DNA of 32,706 nucleotides. It comes from a virus. The notes below the pieces were generated by a model. It worked only from the letters and a program-made list of their open reading frames with translations. It did no database searches and was not told where the DNA came from. Both the position numbers and the translations under genes were made by a program. The stretch is taken from the IMG/VR virus record IMGVR_UViG_3300037247_000451, positions 1 through 32,706 of that record. One strand, given 5' to 3'. Positions within the stretch are counted from its first letter, which is position 1; every line of letters starts with the position of its first letter. Below are positions 15,056-22,350 of the stretch, one piece after another.

Positions 15056-15817
15056 CTAAAAGACCACGCTCGTCTCGTTCTTCACTACTTGCACAGCGAA
15101 CACCAGATCAGAGAACCCGCCCGACGTGGTGGTGCTAACCCGGAGGTAACGGTCCACGGTCTCGGTACGAGATGCCGTCTGTATCCGCTCTGCTTTGTTG
15201 GCCCCACCAAGAACCGACACTTCGGTGAATGACATCAGGGTCACCGCCGAGAAATCAGAGGTGGAGTCCTCGATGGTGATGGTGGCGTCGGCGCCGGTGA
15301 AAGCGAAGACGTGCAGATAAGCCTGCGCGCCGAACAAGGTCTGACCGATGGTCGCCCCGTAATCCAAGGTGGCCCCGGCGGTGGCTCCTGTGTCGGTGCG
15401 TTTGCCAACTGTCAGCGACTCGCCCCATTCCAGACCAAAACCGTTGGCGAGAGCCTGAGTGGTGAACGTCAGCGACCCGTCGTTGCCCCGTGTCCCGTCG
15501 TAGTCGATCTGTTTGCCGATCAATGATGCCACCTCATCGCCGATCGCCGTCGTCCGGTGGTAGTAGGTGACGATTCGATCGGCGGTAGGCAAGGTGGATA
15601 GCGTTGGATGAGCCTGGTCAGTGGCGACATTGAAGAACGCTTGAAACGACATGCCGCCATCTCTTTTGCCACCGAGCCGTTCTACTGCCGACTTGTCGAT
15701 ACCGGTCACAATGAGAGGCGATGGCCCCCCCTTGATGCCGTCCATCTGTCCAATGTCGCCAGAGAGGTCAGTGCCCGAAACGTAGAGAGCGGCACCAAGG
15801 CCAGATGACTTAACCAT
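15056..15817 (-). CDS. Major tail protein with C-terminal extension
   Basis: The 253-residue product has a tail-tube domain in its first about 140 residues (GLGAALYVSGTDLSGDIGQM, then the VTGIDKSAVERL segment and LTFTTQALANGFGLEWGESL). A C-terminal domain of about 110 residues is beta-rich (GADATITIEDSTSDFSAVTL, then DRYLRVSTTTSGGFSD), such as an immunoglobulin-like or carbohydrate-binding decoration. Its position after the tail terminator and before the chaperone and tape measure agrees. A second related gene follows nearby. Confidence 0.8.
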   Translation of the reverse strand: MVKSSGLGAALYVSGTDLSGDIGQMDGIKGGPSPLIVTGIDKSAVERLGGKRDGGMSFQAFFNVATDQAHPTLSTLPTADRIVTYYHRTTAIGDEVASLIGKQIDYDGTRGNDGSLTFTTQALANGFGLEWGESLTVGKRTDTGATAGATLDYGATIGQTLFGAQAYLHVFAFTGADATITIEDSTSDFSAVTLMSFTEVSVLGGANKAERIQTASRTETVDRYLRVSTTTSGGFSDLVFAVQVVKNETSVVF

Positions 15818-15966
15818 CAGATTCCCTTCTGTCGGTTGACTCGCTCACCGCGAGTGTCGTGGATCTTCTTGATGATCTTGTCTTTGTCGAACCGACCTAC
15901 AGAGACACGAAGCGACTCAGCGTAGGCCACCCATTTCTTCTTACTGTCTGTTGGTTTGGGTTGCAT
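15817..15966 (-). CDS. Small SAP-like protein with a WVAYAESL motif (49 aa)
   Basis: A 49-codon frame has a perfect AGGAGG six bases before its ATG and ends in a TGATG overlap with the major tail gene. It encodes KKKWVAYAESLRVSVGRFDK then DKIIKKIHDTRGERV. The WVAYA-SL segment followed by a short loop and K-IIKKI helix resembles a SAP- or Rho-N-like helix-extended-loop-helix, and matches the C-terminal end of the gene at 20591-20788. Role is unknown; it could help assemble the head-tail region. Confidence 0.7.
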   Translation of the reverse strand: MQPKPTDSKKKWVAYAESLRVSVGRFDKDKIIKKIHDTRGERVNRQKGI

Positions 15967-15976
15967 ATCAGTCCTC

Positions 15977-16435
15977 CTATGGAGCCTGAGTGAACACGTC
16001 GTTGACGATTATCGGGATGGTGATATCCATCGAGCGGTACATGGTCTGGTCGATGGTGATGTAACCAGCTCGTGCTGATAGCGCCTCACCGGTCATGCCC
16101 AACAGATCGATGTTGCGGACGTTGCCACCGAGCTCGAAGTCGCCGGAGAAGGCTTCCATAAGAGTATCGGTGGCGGCGATGATGGTGGGGTCAATCAATC
16201 CCTGTGGTTCCTGAAACCCTGGCAGGTAGATTCTCGCCATGATGGTCAAAACACCGGCAGATGTAGCCAGACCGCTTCCGGTGGGGACGGGTCCGAGCGT
16301 GGAAACATAGATCGCACAGTGAAGGTTGCCGCCAGGAGCCGACTTCGGTTCGTGAGTATTGACCGAATCAAATAGCCCCGATGCCTTGGCGTGGGACTCG
16401 ATGGCATTGAATAGGGTTTGCGCTCCGAAGGCCAT
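15977..16435 (-). CDS. Probable tail terminator protein (152 aa)
   Basis: The protein starts MAFGAQTLFNAIESHAKASG, then FDSVNTHEPKSAPGGNLHCA, a beta core ending in ITIPIIVNDVF. The pattern of N-terminal helix, beta strand, and a long loop before paired strands is that of gpU/tail terminator proteins. Its position between the head-tail completion gene and the major tail gene agrees. It starts in a TGATG overlap with the upstream gene. Confidence 0.65.
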   Translation of the reverse strand: MAFGAQTLFNAIESHAKASGLFDSVNTHEPKSAPGGNLHCAIYVSTLGPVPTGSGLATSAGVLTIMARIYLPGFQEPQGLIDPTIIAATDTLMEAFSGDFELGGNVRNIDLLGMTGEALSARAGYITIDQTMYRSMDITIPIIVNDVFTQAP

Positions 16436-16848
16436 CAGTCACCCAACTTATGTATCAGTTGGCGAAAGGTTGAAATCACGGTCTGGTGAGCCAACTTCTC
16501 CATGCGTTGGGAGGCTTTGCGCCAGTGTGTGTAGCCCTTGAACCTGGTCACCGGAGCGTTGCGAGAGCCGGTGCCAGCTAACCAGGGACCGTAGATCACA
16601 CCAGAGTCATGGACTACCACATCAGGAAGGGTTCGACCCACACCAGATCGTACCGTCGATGAAATCTGAGAACGGTAGAACCCGGTCGGGTTTTGGAGTA
16701 CCACGTCGAGCTCCTGTTGAACAGCATCCTCGGCCAAGTTGGCAATCAATGCCAGGTTGGCCTTCATGTACTCATCGAGGATTATCGGTGCTCGACCTTC
16801 CAGTAATGGACCGGAGAATTCGACCAGTTCATGTGTTCCTGCTGCCAT
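16435..16848 (-). CDS. Head-tail joining (HK97 gp10-like) protein (137 aa)
   Basis: The 137-residue product has an N-terminal helix (ANLALIANLAEDAVQQELDV), a core with NPTGFYRSQISSTV and VVHDSGVIYGPWLAGTGSRN, and a C-terminal helix (RKASQRMEKLAHQTVI). This is the usual order of HK97 gp10-like neck proteins. It follows the connector gene by two bases. The role would be closing the head-tail interface. Confidence 0.65.
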   Translation of the reverse strand: MAAGTHELVEFSGPLLEGRAPIILDEYMKANLALIANLAEDAVQQELDVVLQNPTGFYRSQISSTVRSGVGRTLPDVVVHDSGVIYGPWLAGTGSRNAPVTRFKGYTHWRKASQRMEKLAHQTVISTFRQLIHKLGD

Positions 16849-16850
16849 GA

Positions 16851-17861
16851 CTACACCGCCACCAGGCGACGCCGCTTGTAGATGCCGGCCATCTTGCGGG
16901 CATCCTTGAGGCCTGCGCCACTGGCCTCACGTTGCCCCTCACCAGAGCCTACGGTACGACCGTAGGCCGACTGCTCCTGCTGGAACAGGACCAAGGCTTC
17001 AGCGATGCACAGGCTGGTGATCGGTGCCGGTGGGGCGTTCTTGGTGAGGGCAGCAGCATTGGAGTGAGTGGCGGCAGTGGTGCCGACCGATCCACGTTCT
17101 ACGGTCAACCTGCGTGGGGCCCATACGTTGATCCCGGTGGAATGAGCGGCCAGAGTGGAGCCGTCCCAGGCTCGCTTCACGGTGAGGTCGTTGGACGAGA
17201 TCGAGATGGTCTTCATCCGTTCCGAATCCAAGGTGAGAACTTCACCAGCTTTGACCTGAGTGGCATCGTCCAGGGTCACCGTCTCGTCAGAGACATCGGC
17301 GGTCAGGGTGTCGTTGAGGTCGGCGGTAGTGTCCAGTAGGACTGCCTCGGTTACCACCATTTGCTCAGAGTCGGCAAGGATCATGTCACCGGGTCCGACC
17401 AGCGATGAGTCGGTGACATCAACTTCGGTCTCGGATGTGTCGAGGGCTTCGGCTAAGGCACCTGCTGGAGTGGTGTCAGCGGAGTACCCCCATACCCCAG
17501 TGAGGACTATGGTCTGACCCGTTAGCGAAACCCATGAGTAGGGAGATCCATATTGTGGGGGCCACAGGTCGATATCACCCACGGTCTGCGATGCGTCGTC
17601 CACTGTGGCCGCGGTCAGGGAACGTAGGTCTCGTTCCATGAAGAACCCTGAGCCGTACCCGGAGGCAATGACTGACAACTCAGGTGACTCAAAAGTGACG
17701 GCTTCGGTGAGAGGGTAGAAGTGGCGGTGATAGGTCTGGTCAATGCCACGAGAAGCAGATTGCAGGATACGGTCGATGGTCGCCGACAGGTTTGCGGGAG
17801 TATGAATATCCGCAGCAGTCATAAACGCCTGACGAGAGACGTAAGTAGGCAGCACCATCAT
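16851..17861 (-). CDS. Head-tail connector protein with internally repeated insert
   Basis: The product (336 aa from ATG 17861; ATG 17858 is equally good, behind AAGGA) starts with helices (SRQAFMTAADIHTPANLSAT, then ILQSASRGIDQTYHRHFYP) typical of gp6-like connectors. It ends with a helix-rich segment (ITSLCIAEALVLFQQEQSAY) that such proteins keep. Between them lie about 130 extra residues with two related units (VDVTDSSLVGPGDMILADSE and VTLDDATQVKAGEVLTLDSE), making a beta-rich insert. A motif shared with the portal and protease genes lies 37 bases upstream. Confidence 0.7.
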   Translation of the reverse strand: MMVLPTYVSRQAFMTAADIHTPANLSATIDRILQSASRGIDQTYHRHFYPLTEAVTFESPELSVIASGYGSGFFMERDLRSLTAATVDDASQTVGDIDLWPPQYGSPYSWVSLTGQTIVLTGVWGYSADTTPAGALAEALDTSETEVDVTDSSLVGPGDMILADSEQMVVTEAVLLDTTADLNDTLTADVSDETVTLDDATQVKAGEVLTLDSERMKTISISSNDLTVKRAWDGSTLAAHSTGINVWAPRRLTVERGSVGTTAATHSNAAALTKNAPPAPITSLCIAEALVLFQQEQSAYGRTVGSGEGQREASGAGLKDARKMAGIYKRRRLVAV

Positions 17862-17897
17862 CAATCCTTGCTTTCTCGGATCTGCTTATCGACTTAG

Positions 17898-17917
17898 ACC
17901 TTACCAGAATTTGGCAG
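17898..17917 (-). promoter_or_regulatory. Recurring late motif, copy 3 (upstream of connector)
   Basis: CTGCCAAATTCTGGTAAGGT (minus strand) in the 65-base gap between the LamG-like gene and the connector gene. It matches the copies upstream of protease and portal with one inserted base. It may be a late promoter with TAAGGT as the -10 box, or an operator. Confidence 0.55.
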
Positions 17918-17926
17918 AGGAAGGAA

Positions 17927-18613
17927 CTATATGATGCCGAGCAGTAGCGGATCTCGCCAAGTTTGGAGTTCCAAACCGGCTTGGGCCACCTCAGCGGGTG
18001 TGAGGGCCGGTGGCCGCCAGAGGACCACATCGAAAACATCAACAGCGGAATAGTTGCCGGGGCTGCTCGACGCCCCAATATTCAAGGTGAGGGCGTTAGC
18101 GAGGGTGACTGTTGTCGCGTCAGTAGTCGGCGATCCCGAACCTACTCCATCAACGAACACTTCGATGTCGTCGTCGCCCGTGTTCCGCACACCAGCGGCA
18201 ACAAATATCACGTCATTGATAAGAGATGCGCCTTTGGCGTCATTGGATGACACAGCCCCGTCAGCAATCCGGAAGTTCATGGTACCAGTGGTGGCTAGCA
18301 TGATGTTATAACCCGCTCCTGCACCGGTTGTCCCTAATTTCTTCGCTAACAGAATGGAGTCGCTAGCCGGAGTCACGTCCGCAGTCCTAGCTCTCACCAT
18401 CACCGTCAGGTCGTCAGTTTCGGCGAAGTCGAGACCAGCAGCGTCAGCAACAGTGAAATGGTCGGTCCCATTAAGAGTGAAATAGGTATCGTTGAAGGTG
18501 GGCGAACTGACCGGGGTGGCATCGTGGCCGTTGCCCGACTCGTCCAGCCAGTTACCCGATCCCGAATAGTTCTTTGCCCGTAGCAGCAGCTCGCCGCGGC
18601 CGATGACGCTCAC
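17927..18613 (-). CDS. LamG/concanavalin-like jelly-roll protein
   Basis: This 228-residue protein has the pattern of a LamG-type domain: NWLDESGNGHDATPVSSPTF, then YFTLNGTDHFTVADAAGLDF, LTVMVRARTADVT, the glycine-rich GYNIMLATTGTMNFRIADGA, FVDGVGSGS and the closing VDVFDVVLWRPPALTPAE. Such domains bind carbohydrates or proteins. The start is a GTG that overlaps the stop of the beta-helix gene (GTGA). It is the last gene of the cassette between capsid and connector, so it is probably a virion decoration or adhesin. Confidence 0.8.
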   Translation of the reverse strand: MSVIGRGELLLRAKNYSGSGNWLDESGNGHDATPVSSPTFNDTYFTLNGTDHFTVADAAGLDFAETDDLTVMVRARTADVTPASDSILLAKKLGTTGAGAGYNIMLATTGTMNFRIADGAVSSNDAKGASLINDVIFVAAGVRNTGDDDIEVFVDGVGSGSPTTDATTVTLANALTLNIGASSSPGNYSAVDVFDVVLWRPPALTPAEVAQAGLELQTWRDPLLLGII

Positions 18614-19422
18614 AGATAAATGCCCTCGCTGAAGTGAGTGACCTGACCCCCAAGATCGATGGTGTCAGGACCCGCATCTTTGAACACAGCGTTGCTGAGG
18701 TCGAGACCATCTACTGGTCCGACCGCTTTGATGACAACATGAGGATCTGATCCGACCTGCCACGCACCGTAAGTACCAGCGAACCGGAAGCCATATCCTT
18801 CGATTTCAAACCCGGTGCCGTGTCCAACATCGCCGTGCCATACTTGGAAAGTGACCGAGCGAAGCGGGTCCGTATGTCCCGGGCTGAGACGCAACACCTG
18901 ATCCAGTCCGGCGTTGGATTGGGGATCGCCGGTCGACGGCCCGATGTTGCCCTGGACGTACCAGGCGTTGCCGGCGTCCATGATGTGAGTCCGATTCCGC
19001 CACCAGAGGCAACGGTGAAAAGAGGCTGTATTGCAGAACGATCCCGGTCGTCGGCCCTGTACTCCGACAAGATTGCGGACTATGTGAACGTCGGTCAAGG
19101 CGGGGATTTCCGCGGCGTCCAGGTCAACACCGAGAGCAGTGGCGTTGAATTCAGAGATGCCACCCACATACACGTTATGGATTTGAGGGAACAGCACACC
19201 ACGAGCGTCGATGAGTGTGCCTGTAAATTGCGGCTCGCCGTCGGCTTTCCAATGCCGCACCTGCACATCCTTCAATTGCGACCGATCAGAGAACGTGATG
19301 AATGACCCGTCCAGCGTCGTCGGGAACAGTCGAGTTTGGCCTACTCCCGCGCCCCGGTAGGTACGTTCCGGGTCAAGGGTGAATGGATCAAGATAATGAT
19401 CCCCAGATCCCCAATCAGTCAT
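18610..19422 (-). CDS. Beta-helix-like structural protein (270 aa)
   Basis: The ATG at 19422 has GGAGA just upstream. The product starts MTDWGSGDHYLDPF and then has a tailspike-like PERTYRGAGVGQTRLFPTTL, followed by repeated short strands with V-V-N and G-E patterns (VYVGGISEFNATALGVDLDA, then FEIEGYGFRFAGTYGAWQV). This looks like a right-handed parallel beta-helix of pectate-lyase type. No catalytic pair is evident, and the helix is short. It is probably a glycan-binding or glycan-degrading virion part. Confidence 0.65.
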   Translation of the reverse strand: MTDWGSGDHYLDPFTLDPERTYRGAGVGQTRLFPTTLDGSFITFSDRSQLKDVQVRHWKADGEPQFTGTLIDARGVLFPQIHNVYVGGISEFNATALGVDLDAAEIPALTDVHIVRNLVGVQGRRPGSFCNTASFHRCLWWRNRTHIMDAGNAWYVQGNIGPSTGDPQSNAGLDQVLRLSPGHTDPLRSVTFQVWHGDVGHGTGFEIEGYGFRFAGTYGAWQVGSDPHVVIKAVGPVDGLDLSNAVFKDAGPDTIDLGGQVTHFSEGIYL

Positions 19423-19462
19423 GATTCTCCTCACTTTCCAAGCCGTTTCGCGGATGCGCCAC

Positions 19463-19822
19463 CTACTTTCCCCAAGCGACAAAGAGGACGATTTGTCCTA
19501 CCTTGGCATCTCCCGCATTAGCAATGGTCACCGTACAGGTGCCTTCGTGATAGACGTGTGTGGTGGCTAGACCACCAGCCAATAACACATGCTCGGTGTT
19601 GGTGTCATCCCGGTCGGCTCCCTGACCGTTGAGAAGGTCGAGTCCGAATTCGTCTATCACTGTCACGTCGTAGTTGTCGTCGGGAGCGGTGGCACCAGGG
19701 TCGGTGATGAGACGAACGATCACTCCATCAATCTCAACTGACTGGGTGGCATCTCCCGAGGACGATGTCCAGTCAACGGTGATCCTGCGTAGTTTGTTGG
19801 AACCTCCGTATGTAACAGCCAT
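19463..19822 (-). CDS. Conserved virion-associated protein (119 aa)
   Basis: The protein is beta-rich: KLRRITVDWTSSSGDATQSV, then IVRLITDPGATAPDDNYDVT, VIDEFGLDLLNGQGADRDDT and a closing strand set ending FVAWGK. The DPG-APDDNYDV-V-DE-G-D-LNG-GA-R segment is a signature I associate with small structural proteins of tailed phages. It belongs to the capsid-adjacent cassette. Its precise place in the virion is unknown. Confidence 0.65.
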   Translation of the reverse strand: MAVTYGGSNKLRRITVDWTSSSGDATQSVEIDGVIVRLITDPGATAPDDNYDVTVIDEFGLDLLNGQGADRDDTNTEHVLLAGGLATTHVYHEGTCTVTIANAGDAKVGQIVLFVAWGK

Positions 19823-19825
19823 CAG

Positions 19826-20050
19826 CTAATCCTTTGGTAGATTGGGTGAACGGTAGTGCTTGGCTCCCCAACGTGGACAATTCCAGACTTTTCCATTGGT
19901 CTCCAGCACTTCGCCACAGACCGGACAGTCAACCCGATCCTGCGGCTTGAGTCGTCCATCGATAACGGCCTGCAAAGAATCCCACCCGCCGGTGACCAAG
20001 GTGGTACCACCAAATCCTTGGGAGAACCCGGAGGAGAATCCGCCGCTCAT
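19826..20050 (-). CDS. Zinc-ribbon protein with glycine-rich N-terminus (74 aa)
   Basis: The N-terminal 16 residues are Gly/Ser/Phe rich (MSGGFSSGFSQGFGG). The C-terminal half has CPVCGEVLETNGKVWNCPRW followed by GAKHY, a zinc ribbon with C-x2-C ... C-x5-H spacing. It overlaps the upstream gene by ATGA. A zinc ribbon inside a structural cassette is odd; it may stabilise a virion protein or be an assembly factor. Confidence 0.7.
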   Translation of the reverse strand: MSGGFSSGFSQGFGGTTLVTGGWDSLQAVIDGRLKPQDRVDCPVCGEVLETNGKVWNCPRWGAKHYRSPNLPKD

Positions 20051-20598
20051 GTCGGCATCGTCATCGCTTGGATATTGGCTACTTCAAGGGTCACATTGTT
20101 GGAACCAGTGGCGTTCCGCACCCACAAGCTCAGGTAGTCGCCAGTGGAGAGTGTGGTGACCAGATGGAGTGCAGTCGAACCAACGTCGGCGCCAGTTCCG
20201 ATCTTGCGTTGTACTTCCGACGCCTCATCAGTGGTCCCGGTTTTCCCGATCCGCCAGTGTGTCACCTGATTGTTCGAGCCAGAGGTCATCGAAATGGTGC
20301 AGGCGACATGCATCACAAGCGGCACGATGCCGGTATAAGTGAGACGTCCATCCCCGCCGGACTCATCAAAGAAGTGTGCCCCTGATGATAGGGTCCATGT
20401 CGGGTTTGTCGCTTCAAAATAGGAGGATGTGTCGGAGATAGTGATGGCGGCAGCATCACCTGCGGCGACATAGATTTGACCATGACCGTTTCGCCATGAC
20501 ACAAAGGCATCCCGAATGTCCTGTTCGCTGATCTGCCCGTTGGAGTTGTCGGTAAGCAGGGCGAGGATCGCCGAAACAGAGCGCTGCGTGTCAGCCAT
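20047..20598 (-). CDS. Virion appendage protein with jelly-roll-like end (183 aa)
   Basis: The N-terminus RSVSAILALLTDNSNGQISE then QDIRDAFVSW is a motif typical of the start of phage tail-fibre or appendage proteins. The rest is beta-rich and ends LVTTLSTGDYLSLWVRNATG followed by SNNVTLEVANIQAMTM, a layout like C1q/TNF-type jelly-rolls of phage appendages. Placed beside capsid genes rather than tail genes. A capsid fibre or trimeric decoration protein is a reasonable inference. Confidence 0.7.
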   Translation of the reverse strand: MADTQRSVSAILALLTDNSNGQISEQDIRDAFVSWRNGHGQIYVAAGDAAAITISDTSSYFEATNPTWTLSSGAHFFDESGGDGRLTYTGIVPLVMHVACTISMTSGSNNQVTHWRIGKTGTTDEASEVQRKIGTGADVGSTALHLVTTLSTGDYLSLWVRNATGSNNVTLEVANIQAMTMPT

Positions 20599-20788
20599 TG
20601 GTCACCCTGGCGATGATCTGGCCTTTGGTACCGGTAGCATCCACCCCAAGAGACTTGGCGTAGGCCACCCACACTGATTTGAGCGCCGACCGCGGCGGCG
20701 GTACCTCGGGCTCAGGCGCTCGTGGTGGTACCTGAGCCACGATATCGAAGCGGCTGGTAGGTGCTCGGAGGCGGTGAATCTTCGGCAT
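20591..20788 (-). CDS. Small protein with C-terminal SAP-like motif (65 aa)
   Basis: The N-terminal part is Pro/Arg rich (VPPRAPEPEVPPPRSALK). The C-terminus, SVWVAYAKSLGVDATGTKGQ then IIARV, is a helix-extended-loop-helix of SAP-like type, also seen in many phage head proteins. It is clearly similar to the 49-residue protein at 15817-15966. The start overlaps the upstream paralogue by TGATG. It may tether another virion protein to the head. Confidence 0.65.
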   Translation of the reverse strand: MPKIHRLRAPTSRFDIVAQVPPRAPEPEVPPPRSALKSVWVAYAKSLGVDATGTKGQIIARVTNG

Positions 20789-21231
20789 CAGGTTGTGTTA
20801 TCGGTAGCAGCGGTGAAGTACATCTCGGACCATTGCGACCCATCGTAGACCAGAATGAGTGTCCCTCCCGGGGCCACCGCCCGTTGTGCCGCCGCCAGGT
20901 TGATAACGTCATCATCGAAGGTGATGGTGTTCGTCGCCGGGATGTGAATGAACAGAACATCTCCGGCCTGTACTCCGGACATGACAATCGAATCCACCTG
21001 ATCGGCAGCATCCGTTTCAGGCTGAGGGTCCACGAACGAACCGGTCACAGTGAGCACACCGGTGGCGATGGTCGGAGTAGTCAACGGGCTGAATCCAAAG
21101 AACTTATCGATCTGAACTCGGTTATCTGCTGGGTCGAAGGTCAGTAGATCGACGTTGTTGGACTTGGATCGAAAGGCCAATGCACCAACCGAACTGATCT
21201 TGGAACCGACCAGGCTGTTGAACCGTCCCAT
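20788..21231 (-). CDS. Tandem paralogue B, small virion-like protein (147 aa)
   Basis: It is closely related to its neighbour at 21231-21671 along the whole length: VGSKISSVGALAFRSKSNNV, FDPADNRVQIDKFFGF, LTTPTIATGVLTVTGSFVDP, PATNTITFDD, INLAAA and VAPGG are identical or nearly so. The two stand in a direct tandem with a TAATG overlap. The sequence is beta-rich and resembles small phage structural proteins. It may be a capsid decoration subunit; two copies could form a hetero-oligomer. Confidence 0.7.
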   Translation of the reverse strand: MGRFNSLVGSKISSVGALAFRSKSNNVDLLTFDPADNRVQIDKFFGFSPLTTPTIATGVLTVTGSFVDPQPETDAADQVDSIVMSGVQAGDVLFIHIPATNTITFDDDVINLAAAQRAVAPGGTLILVYDGSQWSEMYFTAATDNTT

Positions 21232-21671
21232 TAGGTGTTATCAGTGGCAGCAGTGAAGAACATTTCCGACCACTGAGTACCGTCGTACACCAGGAGGATT
21301 GAACCTCCTGGAGCCACAGCTCGTGTCGCCGCCGCCAGGTTGATAGAAGCGTCATCAAAGGTGATGGTATTGGTGGCCGGGACATGGATAAACAGCAGGT
21401 CACCAACCTGGACCCCGGACATAGAAATGGAGTCCACCGTGTCGGTAGTGCTGGTCTGTGGCTGAGGGTCGACAAAAGACCCGGTCACAGTGAGCACACC
21501 GGTGGCGATGGTCGGAGTAGTCAGGGTGCCGAATCCGAAGAACTTGTCGATCTGGACCCGATTGTCTGCTGGGTCGAATTGGAGAAGGTCAACGCTATTG
21601 GTCTTGGACCGGAATGCTAGGGCCCCAACTGAGCTGATCTTGCTTCCGACTCTGCTTACAAATCTTCCCAT
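21231..21671 (-). CDS. Tandem paralogue A, small virion-like protein (146 aa)
   Basis: The first copy of the tandem pair; differences from copy B lie mostly at the N-terminus (MGRFVSRVG here, MGRFNSLVG there) and in the middle after SFVDPQP (TSTTDTVDSISMSGVQVGD here against TDAADQVDSIVMSGVQAGD). The last strands (VYDGTQWSEMFFTAATDN) are conserved. A ribosome-binding site precedes the ATG at 21671 (GGAGTG). Role as for copy B. Confidence 0.7.
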   Translation of the reverse strand: MGRFVSRVGSKISSVGALAFRSKTNSVDLLQFDPADNRVQIDKFFGFGTLTTPTIATGVLTVTGSFVDPQPQTSTTDTVDSISMSGVQVGDLLFIHVPATNTITFDDASINLAAATRAVAPGGSILLVYDGTQWSEMFFTAATDNT

Positions 21672-21743
21672 GTTTCACTCCTTGTTCCAGGTGAGTGGTA
21701 GGCCGGAGCCAGGGGGCAACCCCGACCTATCCGTTGCTGTGGT

Positions 21744-22250
21744 TTACGCGTTTGGCTGCACCAGGTTCTGTGGACTTCTCTGCACCTTGAGGTTGTGCAT
21801 GATGGCAAAGACACAGCCGATGTGGGCGGTGCTGAGTGAAGCGACATCAACCGACACCCATTCGTAGCCATCGCTCAACTGCTCGGCGCGAACTTTGAAC
21901 GCCACGATCACCTGATTGGCGTCGTCCCAAGTGGCGTCGGTGACTTCCGATGCTGCGGTCTGAGTGACCCGTGTCCAGGTCTCGTCACCATCGAGGATGG
22001 CTTCCTCTTTCTTCCAGTACTCATCGATGATGTCGAGGTCTTGAGAGGTCCCACCGGTCAGGGCGTTTGCCTCTTTCAGGTCAAAGACCGGATTCTCCGC
22101 ACTGGTGCCGGTTGTTATGTAGCCGACAAAGGTGACCGCTCCGTAGTTCTTCAGGTGGATTCGGTGGCCGGTGTTGGTCCCGTCTGCAATGTCGACGGGA
22201 ACGATTACCGATCCGATGTCGAAGTTGGCTCCGAGTCCTAGATTGCTCAT
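21744..22250 (-). CDS. Virion-like protein directly after the capsid gene (168 aa)
   Basis: The product starts MSNLGLGANFDIGSVIVPVD and is beta-rich (RIHLKNYGAVTFVGYITTGT), then more helical (DEYWKKEEAILDGDETWTRV), ending ETWTRV, VIVAFKV and CVFAIMHNLKV. Such proteins often follow the major capsid gene in siphoviruses and are usually abundant structural or decoration proteins. AAAGGA lies eight bases before the ATG. The family is not identified. Confidence 0.6.
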   Translation of the reverse strand: MSNLGLGANFDIGSVIVPVDIADGTNTGHRIHLKNYGAVTFVGYITTGTSAENPVFDLKEANALTGGTSQDLDIIDEYWKKEEAILDGDETWTRVTQTAASEVTDATWDDANQVIVAFKVRAEQLSDGYEWVSVDVASLSTAHIGCVFAIMHNLKVQRSPQNLVQPNA

Positions 22251-22295
22251 GTTCTATTCCTTTCTGAGAGGGTGTTAATGCCCCCAGGGTTTCGA

Positions 22296-22334
22296 GGGTG
22301 GCGGGGTCCCCGTTAACCGGGTCTGCCGCCACCC
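22296..22334 (-). terminator. Stem-loop between major capsid gene and downstream cassette
   Basis: On the minus strand GGGTGGCGG pairs perfectly with CCGCCACCC across a 21-base loop that itself contains CCCG-GTTAA-CGGG. No U-run follows, so it may act as a partial terminator or an RNA stability element controlling capsid to cassette ratio. Confidence 0.55.
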
Positions 22335-22350
22335 ACTAGGTTGTCAATTG

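Noticed and set aside
21711-21725. Short GGGG-TTG-CCCC hairpin after the 168-residue gene
   Set aside because: The stem is only four to five pairs with no U-run, too weak to call a terminator.
22342-22347. TTGACA-like sequence on the minus strand after the capsid gene
   Set aside because: No acceptable -10 box occurs 15-19 bases downstream, where a GC-rich stem-loop lies instead.
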